Shown here: positions 10,831 through 22,091 of the stretch, one piece after another
How positions within the stretch are numbered: the stretch's first letter is position 1
Layout: every line of letters begins with the position of its first letter
DNA from: Diphasiastrum complanatum
Taxonomy: Eukaryota > Streptophyta > Lycopodiopsida > Lycopodiales > Lycopodiaceae
Direction of reading: 5' to 3'
Length of the DNA: 38,618 nt
Assembly (NCBI GenBank): GCA_029204225.1
Contig: MU835498.1
Location: 1-38,618, forward strand
Made by a program: the position numbers and the translations under genes
Notes under the pieces: model-generated
What the model was told of the DNA's origin: nothing
The model's input: only the letters and a program-made list of their open reading frames with translations
Database searches by the model: none

Positions 10831-11181
10831 CAACGATTTCCCTTGAAAATCACCTCTGACAAATTGAAAATAAGTAGCAATGAAATCTACAAATACATAT
10901 TGGAATATGATGAATAAGCAACATGCCAAATTTCAACGTCTTACTTGTTAGAGATGTGGGTTACAATTTGTGATGTGGCAGTGACATGTACAATCACTTG
11001 AATGTCGGATTCAAACATGCAAGTCAACAATCCTCCAAGAAAGGTGATGGGACATTTGTCCTCTTACAAGACTCGATTACTTTGAGGTAAATTCGTGTGT
11101 TAGATAATCGACATATATACCACATTTGGTTGCATGTTGGTGCACCATGCATGTTTCTATCTACTGAAATTGATTGGTGGG

Positions 11182-11182
<1 letters not shown>
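10831..11182. other. Stretch without recognisable genes
   Basis: No coding frame or clear repeat. Confidence 0.4.

Positions 11183-11225
<43 letters not shown>
11183..11225. repeat. Microsatellite (CA)21
   Basis: A perfect CA run, followed by one CG-interrupted unit. Confidence 0.95.
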
Positions 11226-11230
<5 letters not shown>

Positions 11231-11438
11231 TTTTTGATAATGATGTGACTACAAAATCCTTGAGTTCTCACTTATTGTAACTCTTATCACGTGATATATG
11301 TACTAGACTCATATCTGTTTGCAGATGATTATATATCTTGACATTACATGAGCATGTGCTATGGGCTGCTACATGATGAGAGCTCTACATGATTGATGGA
11401 TGATGAGAATTTTTTGCTCCAGAAATGGTACTTTGAGA

Positions 11439-11488
11439 TACTAATCTGTTATGTGGGTACCTGTACCCACAGATCAGTTATTAGCCCA
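11439..11488. repeat. Palindrome TGTGGGTAC-CT-GTACCCACA
   Basis: A perfect 9-base inverted repeat with a 2-base loop at 11452-11471, extended on both sides by partial pairing (CTAAT/ATTAG). It would fold into a cruciform or a stem-loop. There is no T run after it, and nothing marks it as a terminator in this plant context. Confidence 0.6.
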
Positions 11489-11514
11489 ATGTAGCTGTGC
11501 AGCTAATCTGTGAT

Positions 11515-11795
11515 GCTGCTGAGCATTGCCTTGGTTTACATGGGCTGGAAGCATTATTGCTTGCACAAAGAAGTAGTTGCTTGGTAATGCCTATGGTTGG
11601 TTGTGCTATCGTTTCTGTCTTTGCTCTTTGCTCTTTGCTCTTGATCCTCCATACGTTTTGTTCCAGGCAAGGTTTGTTCTGTGGCCTTAGTTTCAATGGC
11701 TATGGCAGCTCAGACACCAAGGCTTGTTCTGTGGCCTTGGGTCTCAATGGCTTTGGCTTGGTTGTGGTTCTTCTGAGCATTACTTTGGATTACCA
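11515..11795. repeat. Imperfect direct duplications
   Basis: CTGAGCATTGCCTTGGTTTAC at about 11519 recurs as a variant near 11773, and AAGG(T/C)TTGTTCTGTGGCCTT occurs at about 11669 and 11721 followed by similar words. The frame of 138 codons over this region (11497-11913) is hydrophobic but looks like an accident of the repeated T/G-rich sequence. Confidence 0.5.
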
Positions 11796-11913
11796 TGTCT
11801 GGAAGAATGGCTTATCAACAGGTCGATGGTGCACCGCTTTGTACTCACTGGTAGTTGGTTTGCTGTGCGAGGAGTGGAGGCGCTACGTTAATGGAAGCAA
11901 TTCTTTGGGATAA

Positions 11914-12589
11914 ATTGGATGCCCTTCTATGATTCACTTTTTGCTGCTCTACACCCTTCCTCTTTACACAACATGGCAGGTGGCATGTGCCTTTGCGGTG
12001 ATGGTTTAGTTTTGCAGTTGATTCGTGTATGTTCTATTTCTGTTTTTTTTTTGTTTTTGTTGTTCGGATTTGGATGGCTTGGTAGTTGTACTCCTGGTGG
12101 TTGTTCTGTGGCTGTTTTTTTTTTTTTCTGTTCTTTTTCAACTACGGCCGTTATCTAGTGTAGATGGGTGATGTCTTTCAATTTGGTTTTCGACAATCTT
12201 TGGATCTTTTGTTGGGTTCTTGATTCTCTCTTTTTTCTTGCTTGTACATGTCTTTGTTGCTCTATTGTTTGTTGTAATGTTTGGAACTTTGTTCTTTGAT
12301 TGTTTTGGTTATGTTTCTGTCCTATCTTCTTGACTAGGGCTTTTGACAGTTTGGTTTAGAACTTTTGCTGTTTAGATTCTTTGTTGTTTTTCCTTTTTGA
12401 TTGGGCTTGGACCCTTCTTGTAGATATTTTTCTGGCCGTGTAGTTTGTCTAATTTTAGGGTTGGTTTGTCCTCTATTGTTTTCTTGTACTTGATGTTTGA
12501 TGTGCTCTATTCGGAACAATTTTGGTTTTCTATGGTAGAAGGAATCTATGTACAAGTTGAAAATTTGGTATAGTTTCATAGTAATGGTA
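11914..12589. other. T-rich stretch without recognisable genes
   Basis: Strongly T/TG-rich on the plus strand with homopolymer T runs, like a plant intron or transcribed spacer, but no exon or splice context could be assigned. Confidence 0.4.
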
Positions 12590-12671
12590 ACCTTACCATT
12601 GGTGCTTTTAGTTTATGCACCATTGACATGGATGATTCGCATGCATTTACTATACTTTGCATAGGCTGATG
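12590..12671. repeat. Copy A (left half) of a local duplication, interrupted by hAT
   Basis: GCACCATTGACATGGATG and GCATTTACTATACTTTGC, ending in GGCTGATG, align with GCACATTTGCCATGAATG and GCATTTACTATATTGTGAG at about 18617-18671. The other half of this copy lies beyond the hAT element at 17962-18150. Confidence 0.7.
12664..12671. repeat. hAT target site duplication, left
   Basis: GGCTGATG, identical to 17962-17969. Confidence 0.75.
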
Positions 12672-12682
12672 TAGACATGAGG

Positions 12683-12860
12683 GTCCGGGCCAAAGTGTCC
12701 GCGTCTGCGTCTGCGTCCGACCCCCGGACGCGGGGTCGGACGCATCCTTTTTTTTTTTTTAAAGGCTGGACGCGTCCGGGGCCCAGAACGCGTCCGGGCC
12801 CCGGACGCGTTTTTTTTAAAAAAAAAAGAGCAAAAACCCATGGGCCTTGCGGACAGTCCG
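12683..12860. repeat. Left subterminal GGACGC/GCGTCC repeats of hAT
   Basis: Many copies of GCGTCCG and GGACGCG, including the palindrome GGACGCGTCC, arranged around T and A runs, then GCGGACAGTCCGC. Such clustered short motifs inside the ends are where hAT transposases bind. Matching motifs fill 17860-17950. Confidence 0.7.
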
Positions 12861-12911
12861 CAGAACCCGAGAGCAGGCAAAGGGCGGAAGAGGGAGAGTG
12901 TGGGGGAGCAT

Positions 12912-12916
<5 letters not shown>

Positions 12917-12968
<52 letters not shown>
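12917..12968. repeat. Microsatellite (GA)26
   Basis: Perfect GA run inside the 5' region of the hAT element. Confidence 0.95.
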
Positions 12969-12971
<3 letters not shown>

Positions 12972-13080
12972 TGTTTGTGTGTGTGTGTGAGAAAATTGTC
13001 TTTGTGTGTGAAAATTGTTTGTGTGTGTGTGAAAATTGTGTGTTGATTTGTGTGCATTCAGTTGTGTGTGTGTGGTGATC
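12969..13080. repeat. TG-rich degenerate tandem repeat
   Basis: Three to four copies of a unit like GTGTGTGTGAAAATTGT, with varying numbers of TG. It lies between GA tracts upstream of the hAT transposase start. Confidence 0.7.
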
Positions 13081-13155
13081 TGTGTGTGAGAGAGAGAGGA
13101 AGAGACAGAGAGTGTGAGGAACGTAGAGAGAGAGGATTTGTGTGTGTGTGTGTGA

Positions 13156-13207
13156 GTTTAGGATTTAGGTTAAAGGGTGCTTGGGTTTGGGGTTTAGGGT
13201 TTAGGGC
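13156..13207. repeat. Degenerate telomere-like motifs (TTTAGGG)
   Basis: GTTTAGGATTTAGG and, further on, GGGTTTAGGGTTTAGGG; close to the GA run at 13239. Confidence 0.55.
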
Positions 13208-13236
13208 GGGAGAGAGCTTGGATTTTGTGTGTGTGC

Positions 13237-13238
<2 letters not shown>

Positions 13239-13273
<35 letters not shown>
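13239..13273. repeat. Microsatellite (GA)17
   Basis: Perfect GA run just before the likely transposase start codon at 13308. Confidence 0.95.
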
Positions 13274-13275
<2 letters not shown>

Positions 13276-13307
13276 CTGCTCGTCCCATTTGGGATGAGGT
13301 GGAGGTC

Positions 13308-16300
13308 ATGCCCGACAAAAAGTGGCGGTGCCCTTTTTGTCGAAAGCAGTTCACAGGGAACGCCTCTTGGGTTCGAGCACATCTAGGGGGGTTGCGAGTC
13401 CGACCCACGGGGGGAAGCTACGGGATCGGCATTTGTATGGTCATCCCCGCTGCGGAGAGGGCTCGCATTATGGGGACATATTCTGAGACAGCTGCTGAGC
13501 CCGGCGAGCCGTCCACAGATGCCGCAGACTCTATTTCTACTGGTGCACCCATTGCCACCGACTCTGCCACAAGTACACCCAGTGCCACCGCCCCCACTGT
13601 CACATCTACACCCTCCACCGCCGCTGCATCCGCACCCGCCCCCGCCACCGCCACCGCCTCCGCCTCCGCCAGTACTCCCCATGGATCCACGACCTCCACT
13701 GCTGCACCTACGCCTCTGCCATCACCGTCAGATCTGCACGTCCCGTCCACATCCTCCGCTTCCGCACCTGCACCTATGCCACCACCTCCACATCCGCATC
13801 GTCCATCCGCATCCTCCCAGCCATCCACATCCCGAGGCACCAGACAGATGTCCATGCCGAGATCTTTCAGAGAGGGGTAGCACAGAGAGGCCACCAGGAC
13901 CATAGCACATATGTTCTATGACCTGAACCTCCCCTTTATCATGGCATCATCCCGCATCTTTCGAGAGGCTATCTCGAAAGTTGCAGTCTGCGGGCCTGGC
14001 TACACACCACCCACAGCCGACGCACTACGAGGCCCTTTGCTCCAGGACCGGGTTGCATCAGTCAGAGAGAGACTGGTCGCACTGCACGAGGCTTGGGATA
14101 GATACGGCTGTTCCATCATGGCTGATGGGTGGACTGATCGTCTCAGACGTCCACTCATCAACGTGATTGTTTCCAGTTGTTACGGTTCCATGTTCTTGCG
14201 CAGCATCGACGCCTCCGAGGCAGGGAGAGTGCATTCGACCGAGTACATTTACGGCATCATTCACGCGGTGATAGAGGAGGTCGGGCCACAACGTGTTGTC
14301 CAGGTATAATATTCTTTCATTAGTTGCTTGCTCATTTGTTGCTTGATGTTGATACAATAGTTCTGCGTAGTTTTTGATTGATTGCAATGCGTTTCTCGAG
14401 CTGTGAACTGATCGATGAACGTATCGCAAAAGTTTGTGACGGAGAATGCGTCCAACTGCCGCGGTATGGGGGAACTTCTTATGGCAGACTACCCCTCCAT
14501 TGTCTGGACTCCATGCGCCTCACACTCAATGGACCTCCTCCTACATTCCATTGGGCGCCTGCCTTGGGTCAGTGACATTCTCACGAGGGCACTTGCGGTC
14601 GTGGACTTCGTCACACGCAAGCGCCGCATGACGACACTTTTCCTCACATTCAGCAGGTAACCTGCCACATACTTTTTGGCTCGTTCAAGATGCTCTTTTT
14701 TTTTTGCTCGTTTCATGTGTGCCTCTCATTCCGTTTGTCAATGCAGGCTCGACTTGAAGAAGCCCGCTCGCACCCGCTTCGCCTACCAGTTCATCATGCT
14801 TGAGCGGCTACACAAGCTCAAGGGTGAATTGCGGCACATGGCCACTTCGACAGAGTTCACTGCCATGGACCTGTCCACGACCCCAGAGGGCTTGGCCTTC
14901 CACGAGATCCTCTTCACGGAGCCTTTCTGAGTGGATATGCAGCAGCTCATGGACGTCATGCGCCCCATCTACTCTGTTCTGAGACTCGTTGATCGCGAGG
15001 GGTGCACGATGGGCCTCATTTACGAGTTCATGGACCGCATAGGCGAGTCTCTCTAGCGTTTTGAGCTGGACCCTGCCAAGTATAACTTTTTTTCGTCTCA
15101 CCATCCTTACTTCCATTTCGCACTCTGTTTCGCCTTGCTGCCGCAACACGATGGTATGTAATTGTTGCCTCCACGTGGTTTGGTCCACAGGTTGGAGCCT
15201 ATCAAGCGCTTGTGGCAACGGTGATGGGATAAGTTTCACCGGTCCATTCACAGTGTGGCCTACATACTGCATCCGCTGTTTCAGAGCGAGAGGCAGTACG
15301 ACGATGTAGAGCTGCGTGCGGACTGGTTCGCATACATCCGCCTCCTCAGCAACGACACTGGGTTTCGCAACAGGCTCGAGGTGCAGAGGCTCGGTTACAG
15401 GTAAACTCTTGATCTATCGCATGCTGTCGTTCGTTCAATTTCCCTGCGCGGGCTCAAGTGTACTCAAGCATATCGTTGCTCAACTGCAGGCACTCTTTGG
15501 GGCTATTCGGCGAGGACCTTGCACGTATTCGAGAGAACAGGCTCTTGCATGTATCATGGTGGGAGAGCTATGGCGCCGGACAGCCAGACCTGAGGACGCT
15601 CGCGCTCCGAGTCCTTTCACAGGTACGTTGTCTTGTCTCATTCATCCAACCACTTTTCGCATTTTCTCTACAAGGTCGGTACTCACTTGAGTTGTTGCCA
15701 ATTAATGTAGGACTGTTTTGCTTGCGTGTGCGAGCGGAAATAGTCAACATTCAGCCTTGTTCACACGAACAGGCGGAACCGTCTGACGACGGAGCGGTGC
15801 AATGACCTGGTGTACTGCAACACCAACACCAGAGTGGTTCGACGCATCATGGAGAGCATGAGGCAGGAGGCGCACACGCCCTACTGCTGCAGGTATATTT
15901 TGTTGCTCTGTCGTTTTGCTTTTGTATTGGTTTGAGACATTCAGTTTAATGCCCTCACAGTTGCTTCGGCTATTCTCACGAATGATTGACTTGTGCAGGT
16001 CAATCCCGATGAGTGCCTGGTTGCAGCGGCAAATCATGAGCCAGAGGTTGATCTGGACGATGCTGTTCGGCATTCTCTACGGGGTGATCACGAGGATGAT
16101 GCCGATGTCGATGAGACCACCACCCTCCCTACTGACGTTCCATTGCCCTCCTCTGATGATGAGCCCACATATGATTCAGACGAGACGGTCGACCTAGCAG
16201 GGGATGGTCCACGTGCCCCACCCAGTACCCCCGCATCACGCCCCCTTTCAGGTGATGGCTGGTCAGAGTTTGCGAGGGAGACAGAGGCTGCTACCCAGAG

Positions 16301-16601
16301 ACATATAGCGCAGAGACGACTCAGAGCATCACAAGCAGGCAGTTCCTCCCAGAGACCCCCCCGTGGTAGAGGGAGACCTCCAGGAAGGAGTGTACCATAG
16401 AGGGTTCCTTCCGGCAGACCCAGAGGCAGGCCAACCAAGAAGGGACGCACTGATGATTTTTCTAGTCGTCTCTTGACAGGCATTGGCCCAGACCTAGAGG
16501 AGTCCCAGATGCCTCCAGACTCTGAGCCAGACTTTGTGTTTGACACCCCTGGAGATGCATCTGGCACGCAGAGGGATGATTTGTTTAGCACAGACTTGTA
16601 G
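13308..16601 (+). pseudogene. hAT transposase with BED finger and DUF659-type core, interrupted by stops
   Basis: Start chosen at the ATG of MPDKKWRCPFC, which places the BED finger (C8, C11, H25, C43) at the N-terminus. A Pro/Ser/Thr/Ala-rich linker follows, then the DUF659-type region (FYDLNLPF, GPGYTPP, RGPLLQDR, MADGWTDRLRRPLINVIVSS), TENASNC and WTPCASHSMDLLL, and the C-terminal dimerisation region (WWESYGAGQPDLRTLALRVL, then FACVCERK and NRRNRLTTERCNDLV). Exons inferred from CAG/GT...AG borders: 13308-14303, 14433-14656, 14747-15079, 15191-15400, 15490-15622, 15711-15892, about 15999-16601. The last junction does not keep frame, so an indel may be there. In-frame stops: TAG 13878, TGA 14928, TAG 15054, TGA 15222, TAG 15741, TAG 16398. 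The tail has AT-hook-like GRPRGRPTKKGR. The enzyme would cut and join element ends, but this copy is dead. Confidence 0.8.
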
Positions 16602-16763
16602 ATACTGATACACATTTTAGCATCATGTACAGTGGCATCAGATGAGATGTATATATATTTTTACAGTCTATTTGTGTCATGGCTAATTTATCGTGGTTGC
16701 TTACAAATGGTTAGCTCTGTGAAGTTTGAATGGTTAGTCAACAATGGTTTGCTCCGTGCAAGA

Positions 16764-16878
<115 letters not shown>

Positions 16879-16932
16879 AGCACATCTGCATCTCATTCAA
16901 AACATATGCATCATGTTCAACCATTTAACATA

Positions 16933-17010
16933 AGACCCTAAACCCGACACCCCAACAAATGGCACAGTTAACACAACACCCCAAACCCTAACAAATCACC
17001 CTAAACCCAC
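16933..17010. repeat. Degenerate telomere-like motifs (CCCTAAA)
   Basis: GACCCTAAACCC, CCCAAACCCTAAC and CACCCTAAACCC within 80 bases, just downstream of the (GA)55 tract. Confidence 0.55.
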
Positions 17011-17857
17011 AACCCCACAATCATAACCATCCAAACAAGCCACAAGCATAATCATCATCCATAAACATCATTAACCCCACCCACGTCCTCATTGTGTCGT
17101 AGGCATTGCACCACAGGTATGTGCAGATTCAACATCAAAGCTGCACTTGTGCAGCATACACTTAAACTTGCGTAGAATGTATTAATGGTCCAGGAATACA
17201 GGCGCGGGGGTTCATGGAGCAGGCACTGTAAATTTCGACATCGTATTGTAGCGAGTTGGAGTAGTGCCATAACTATTAGTAAGCTGTTGAAGTTCATCCG
17301 GAAAGAAACCGATCCCCTAAACCGAGTCACATTAGTGTATAGCTTGTCACTCTTCTGGTGAGCACTAATTTTCCCCAGAGACTTCTGCTCCTGAGAGCTT
17401 GTCACACTTCTGGTGTGCGTTCACCTTTTCCCAATCCTCTGGCGAGCATTCACTTCTAAACCTTGGGGCAGTAATATGTTTGCCATACAAACCTTCACTC
17501 GAAACCACTCTCAGATCTTTCTTTGCCGCTTTTTTGGAGCTTAGTTCCCAATGAAGGTTCGTAATAATTTATGAACTACTCACTGGCCATGGTTGTTTAG
17601 TAATACTAGGTTATGAGAGGCATGGCCCAGAGGTTAGGTCTGTTGCAAATATTTTTGCAAATTTTTTTGGAAATTTTTTTGGTACTGTTTTCCTATTTTT
17701 TAACAGGAGGGGGTAGGTGGGTGACAGGCACCCTCTGATAATTAATTCTGGGGGAAAAACAGGGGCCATAAATTGTTTTTCTTTTGCTTTTGGGATGGGG
17801 GGCAGTGTAGGCAGGTGCCTGTATTTTTTTTTTTGAAAAAAAAAAATTTGAAAAAAA
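17011..17857. other. Non-coding 3' part of hAT element
   Basis: No further transposase domains. A local triple repetition of words like TCACACTTCTGGTG and GAGCATTCAC near 17345-17455 was noticed. A/T runs precede the right subterminal repeats. Confidence 0.5.
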
Positions 17858-17952
17858 TTGGACGCGTCCGGACGCGGACGCACCCCTGTCGCGTCCGCGT
17901 CCGGACACGGATGCGGACGAGCATCCGGACGCACGTCCGCGTCCAACATCCG
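17858..17952. repeat. Right subterminal GGACGC/GCGTCC repeats of hAT
   Basis: GGACGCGTCCGGACGCGG and further GCGTCCG/GGACGC words follow an A/T-rich run, mirroring the left end. Confidence 0.7.
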
Positions 17953-17961
17953 CTTCCTTAG

Positions 17962-17969
17962 GGCTGATG
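17962..17969. repeat. hAT target site duplication, right
   Basis: GGCTGATG, identical to 12664-12671. The uninterrupted paralogue at 18664 reads GGCTGATA. Confidence 0.75.
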
Positions 17970-18150
17970 ATAGATTACCATAAGACAAAAAGTAATCTTG
18001 TAGACAAATTTCATATTTGGATTCACCTTCAAAATGATCGAATGGAAAAAATACTAGTTCTGTTATGTTGAAGAAAACTTTTTGGGAGTATCAGTTGGTA
18101 AAAGGTTGCCTTATGCAACTTACAAGGCAACATTAGACTTCAATGCTTTT
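17970..18150. repeat. Copy A (right half) of the local duplication
   Basis: ATAGATTACCATAAGAC, TTCATATTTGGATTCACC, TTATGTTGAAGAAAACTTT and TTGCCTTATGCAACTTACA align in order with 18672-18820. Confidence 0.7.
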
Positions 18151-18589
18151 TAACTTGATATATACATGCATCTTATACATATACATGATATTTTAGGGAA
18201 TAACATTGTCGACATTTTGTCAAGCTTGAAATATATGGTAAATGAACTTTGATGATTTTGTGTATAAGCCAAGAAATAGGTTTCCAAATTTTGCATCTGT
18301 AATATTTTGTGATACTTAATGTACTAAGCTACATGTAGGCTGCATGTGATTATTGTCATATTCATTGCTGATTTTTTTGCACTAACGACAATGGACTGAT
18401 GCTGTAGATATTACTTTGGCCGCATATAGGTTGTCAAACTAAAAAACAATATTGTTTTGAGTTTTCTTGTACAAAAGAGTTTGACATGCAGTAGGTGAAA
18501 AAATTTATGGTTGTCTATGGTAGGAGTAGTTATATATATATATTCAACAATACTGGAATTTAGGTATGAGCAAAAAATATGGTATTTAT

Positions 18590-18860
18590 CATGATAAGTG
18601 GGCTGATTTTATTTTTTGCACATTTGCCATGAATGGTTGGCCTGCATTTACTATATTGTGAGTAGGCTGATATGTTACTATAAGACATGAAGTAGTCGTA
18701 TTAACGATTTTCATATTTGGAGTCAGCATGTAAAAGGAAAACAAGTACTTCCTTTATGTTGAAGGAAATTGTCAGGAATATTAGTTGGTAATAGGCTGCC
18801 TTGTGCAACTTACATTATGCCTGTACATTATGCTTCAAGCTCTGAAGGCAACACGAAAAA
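18590..18860. repeat. Copy B of the local duplication (uninterrupted site)
   Basis: GCATTTACTATATTGTGAG, GGCTGATATGTTACTATAAG, TTCATATTTGGAGTCAGC, TTTATGTTGAAGGAAATTG and CTGCCTTGTGCAACTTACA run through without the transposon. It therefore serves as an empty-site reference for the hAT insertion in copy A. Confidence 0.7.
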
Positions 18861-20253
18861 ATAAACAAAAGATGTGTTTTAGCTTGAGTGCTGAACATGC
18901 TGATCACATCAACAATGGCCCCTTGATTCAAGACAATGTGACATGAATTGAAGGTAAAACTTTCATGAGGAAGTAGTCACAAAGTGTTAAGGTTGCAAAT
19001 GCGCATGTTTATAACTTCAGATTGTAACAACACTATTTTTTTCTACGTCTCATCAAAGCTAAATGAGCCAAAAATCAACTCTTTGAAGAAATAAATAATC
19101 CACTACAAGAGATTATGCAAGTGCAACTGTAAGCACATATGATAGAGTTCTTTTTTGTGAATCAATTTACAACACGACCTTAGGTGCAACACTAACACAT
19201 GTATACAATGTTTCTTTTATCGCTTCCAATTATTGGACATGATTGCTTGGTAATTTTTATGTATCTTATGTTATTGAATAAGTTGAAAAATGGTAGAGAG
19301 AGAAAGAAAGAAAGGAACTAGGAAGGAAGCTTCATTATCGTCTTTTTTCATGCCCAAAGGTATATAAGACCAAAATCATTGCAATCATGTTACTTGCATA
19401 ACAACGGATGAATATCATCAAACAAAAACCACTATATAAAAATACTATTTAAACCTATGAAGAGAGGGTATCTAGTTCAAGAATATATGATACCGTTTAC
19501 AACTAAACCTCTCTTCATTTCTCTAACTCTCTTCCTTTATTCTCAACAAATCTCATGATCTCATCTTTGTAAATAAGACAGTTCCCTATCTTTAGCTACT
19601 TGGCAAGCATTCTTACTCTACTTATACAGAATCAAGGTCTTCATCCAAAAACATGTGTCTTTCAATTCAGCTCGTCGGCGGAGTAGTTCCTTCATAATAC
19701 TATTGTCCTTCAAAGAAACCCACAAGACGCAAATGAAGTTCTTTATTGTTGCTTATCAAGAGGATGAGGCAAATATTGTAATATTTACTACATAAAAGTT
19801 GGTTTGCTTCGTCAATGTCAAGTTTGACATTTTCCTTATATAGTATTGCTACCATTGTGCTTCAAAGCATTGAGTTTTAGTGCTGTGAGAAGAAGTCATA
19901 TGTTTAAAGCTTGCTTACTTTGTCATTTTGCATTTTGGTTATACTTTAAAATTGCATTTTCCAAGATTCTCATTATACATTCACATGCCACCTCTCAAAT
20001 GTATATATATATATGTGTGTGTGTGTGTCCAACAAAGTGACATGGTCCAATCTATAAATTGCAAAAGTCAAGCCACATGGAAAAAATAAATAAACCCAAG
20101 TTAGCTTAGACTTTATAAGATTAGAAGCTGACCAATAGTGTTGTGCCACATACTTTGAACTCAACCATATACGGGCCAAATCCTTTGTATTTTATGTGCT
20201 CAAACTTCATTTGCTGATTGGAGAATTTGAGTTCCCACCTATTTTAGCATCAC

Positions 20254-20255
<2 letters not shown>
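18861..20255. other. Stretch without recognisable genes
   Basis: AT-rich. Only a short (TA)n(TG)n microsatellite at about 19999-20028 and a GAAA/GGAA purine run near 19295-19330 stand out. Confidence 0.45.

Positions 20256-20346
<91 letters not shown>
20256..20346. repeat. Microsatellite (GA)45
   Basis: Perfect GA run; unlike three of the others it has no telomere-like motif beside it. Confidence 0.97.
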
Positions 20347-20347
<1 letters not shown>

Positions 20348-21050
20348 CCTCAGTGCTACTGAGCTTGTCTTTTCCATTGAATCTTTATTTTTTCCATTGC
20401 ATGTGAGATGTGATTTAGCTAATCACATGTAATGTTCCTATTTGTTTGTAGAATGACCTTTTGGTGCTTTGCTCCTATTATTCAAGCACGTTTTGGATCT
20501 TAGGAGCAGGTTTTACACTTTCAATGAGTCCAAGAAGGATCTCAAGCTTCTTAGGGATGGCAAAAGCTTTTAGGAAAATCATCTTCCAGTAGCAACCATC
20601 TTTTATTTCTTATTATTTTTTCTCTCTTGCTTAGCATGTATGAAGAGTGGCGAATAACAATCTAGAGAGACCTTAACCCAAGTAGGTAGGTATTTCTATC
20701 TTATGTTATGAGCTTTGGAACCCAAGTTGGCCAATAAAAATGAGAGTGGTGCCCACAAATAGCTTAGGATAGATCATATAAAGTCATAGATACCTTAATT
20801 ATGCTTGTACAATTGAATAGGCTTTTCTAGGATTCAATTGTATCTTCACATCTTCCAATGGGATGAAGCATAATGCTTTGGTGGAGATAGTGGTGACAAC
20901 TCCCTCTTCTCATATCGAAGTAACAATTCATCTACCTCTACGTCACCCTTTTGCTTTGAACCAATAATGGGACTATCTAATCCATGATACCTTTACAAGG
21001 GTAGGAAAAAGGGGTAGCATAGATTTTTGGTACCAAATATGTCCGAGAGT
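20347..21050. other. Stretch without recognisable genes
   Basis: No coding signal; may include the outer flank of copia F. Confidence 0.35.
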
Positions 21051-21933
21051 TAATCTTACTCCTGCTCACTCAAATTGCCCTCCAATTTACTCAAGGAAAT
21101 CACTCTCTTAAACAGTTTGCAGAAATAAACTATTTCTGCATAGTCTACAATTTTACACTCAAACTTCAATAGGCGAAGAATGCGACAAAGTGTTCTACTC
21201 AACATTAAAGACAACCAAAGTTTTTCGGAAGAATGCAAGGAATGTGAAATACTGCAGATCTGAACGTGCGATACCCATCTACGTCTTCACGTTCCATTGA
21301 ATAAACTGTCTATTGATCAACTACAAAACTGTTAATGATTTTGTAATTGTAAAATTAGAATAACACAAGATCATCAAACATCTATATAAGAAAATGAGTG
21401 TTTAGAGACAATAGACAAGTGAGAAAATAGTAGAAGAACAGTTCAAATCAGAGAGATTGCAAGAACAGAAAACTGATGTTTAGTATCTAATTCCTCAGAG
21501 TTAGAGATTATAAAGAGAGTAAAAGTATTTTGCATTATAGTAGTTATTTGTTTCTGTAAGTAGGATCATGCGCTCATCGCAATTGTCTTGTGATCTGATT
21601 GTTGTTACTACAACATTTATTATACAGATTCGCTATTCTTCTATCATATTGCATTCATGCTGAATGTTTAAATACCTCTCTTCTCTCTCCACTGTCACGA
21701 ATATCAGTAACGAAGAATCGCATGGCTGTCATAGATGCCATTCACACTTCTTTATAGTTGTTTACGACACCTACACTAATATTCATTATCAACACAAATT
21801 AGAACAACTCTATACTTCACTTCTCTAGCAAATCTAGATCCTATTACAATTTATTGTCATTGTTTTATTTGTTGGGGAGGACAGCCTCCTATTCCATTGC
21901 AGCCTGATCATCCTCAATCTATACCCACCAACA
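21051..21933 (+). repeat. Copia F 5' LTR (left boundary unresolved)
   Basis: The sequence ends CCACCAACA at 21933, three bases before a tRNA-Met primer-binding site, as the end of a copia LTR does. A TATA-like CTATATAAG at about 21382 is suitably placed. Near 21110-21160 it contains words (ACAGTTTGCAGAAATA) shared with the 30-bp repeats at 24249, and a small hairpin AGAAATA-AAC-TATTTCT. The left limit cannot be fixed because the 3' LTR of this element is not in the window. Confidence 0.45.
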
Positions 21934-21936
21934 GAG

Positions 21937-21948
21937 TGGTATCAGGGC
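21937..21948 (+). promoter_or_regulatory. Primer-binding site of copia F
   Basis: TGGTATCAGGGC, one base different from TGGTATCAGAGC, the complement of the 3' end of initiator tRNA-Met that primes many plant copia elements. Confidence 0.8.
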
Positions 21949-22091
21949 TCACCAATAGTTTTTCCAACAACTTGGTATTCGAGTGGGTTTAGATACACTA
22001 GAGCCTTGGGATCAAAAGAATCTAAATAAATTCATATTTTCAGAGCCAGTTTATAATTGATTTGTGGTTAATCTTTGTTCTTCAGTTTTTC

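Noticed and set aside
11497-11913. 138-codon hydrophobic frame as a possible membrane protein
   Set aside because: It lies in T/G-rich sequence with internal duplications and has no recognisable domain or gene context.
13383-13903. Long antisense frames rich in Gly or Ala opposite the hAT linker
   Set aside because: They are shadows of the GC-rich, Pro/Ser/Thr-rich coding strand.
13300-16600. GC-rich island read as a host gene with CpG-island promoter
   Set aside because: The protein content is hAT transposase with six in-frame stops, between hAT target duplications.
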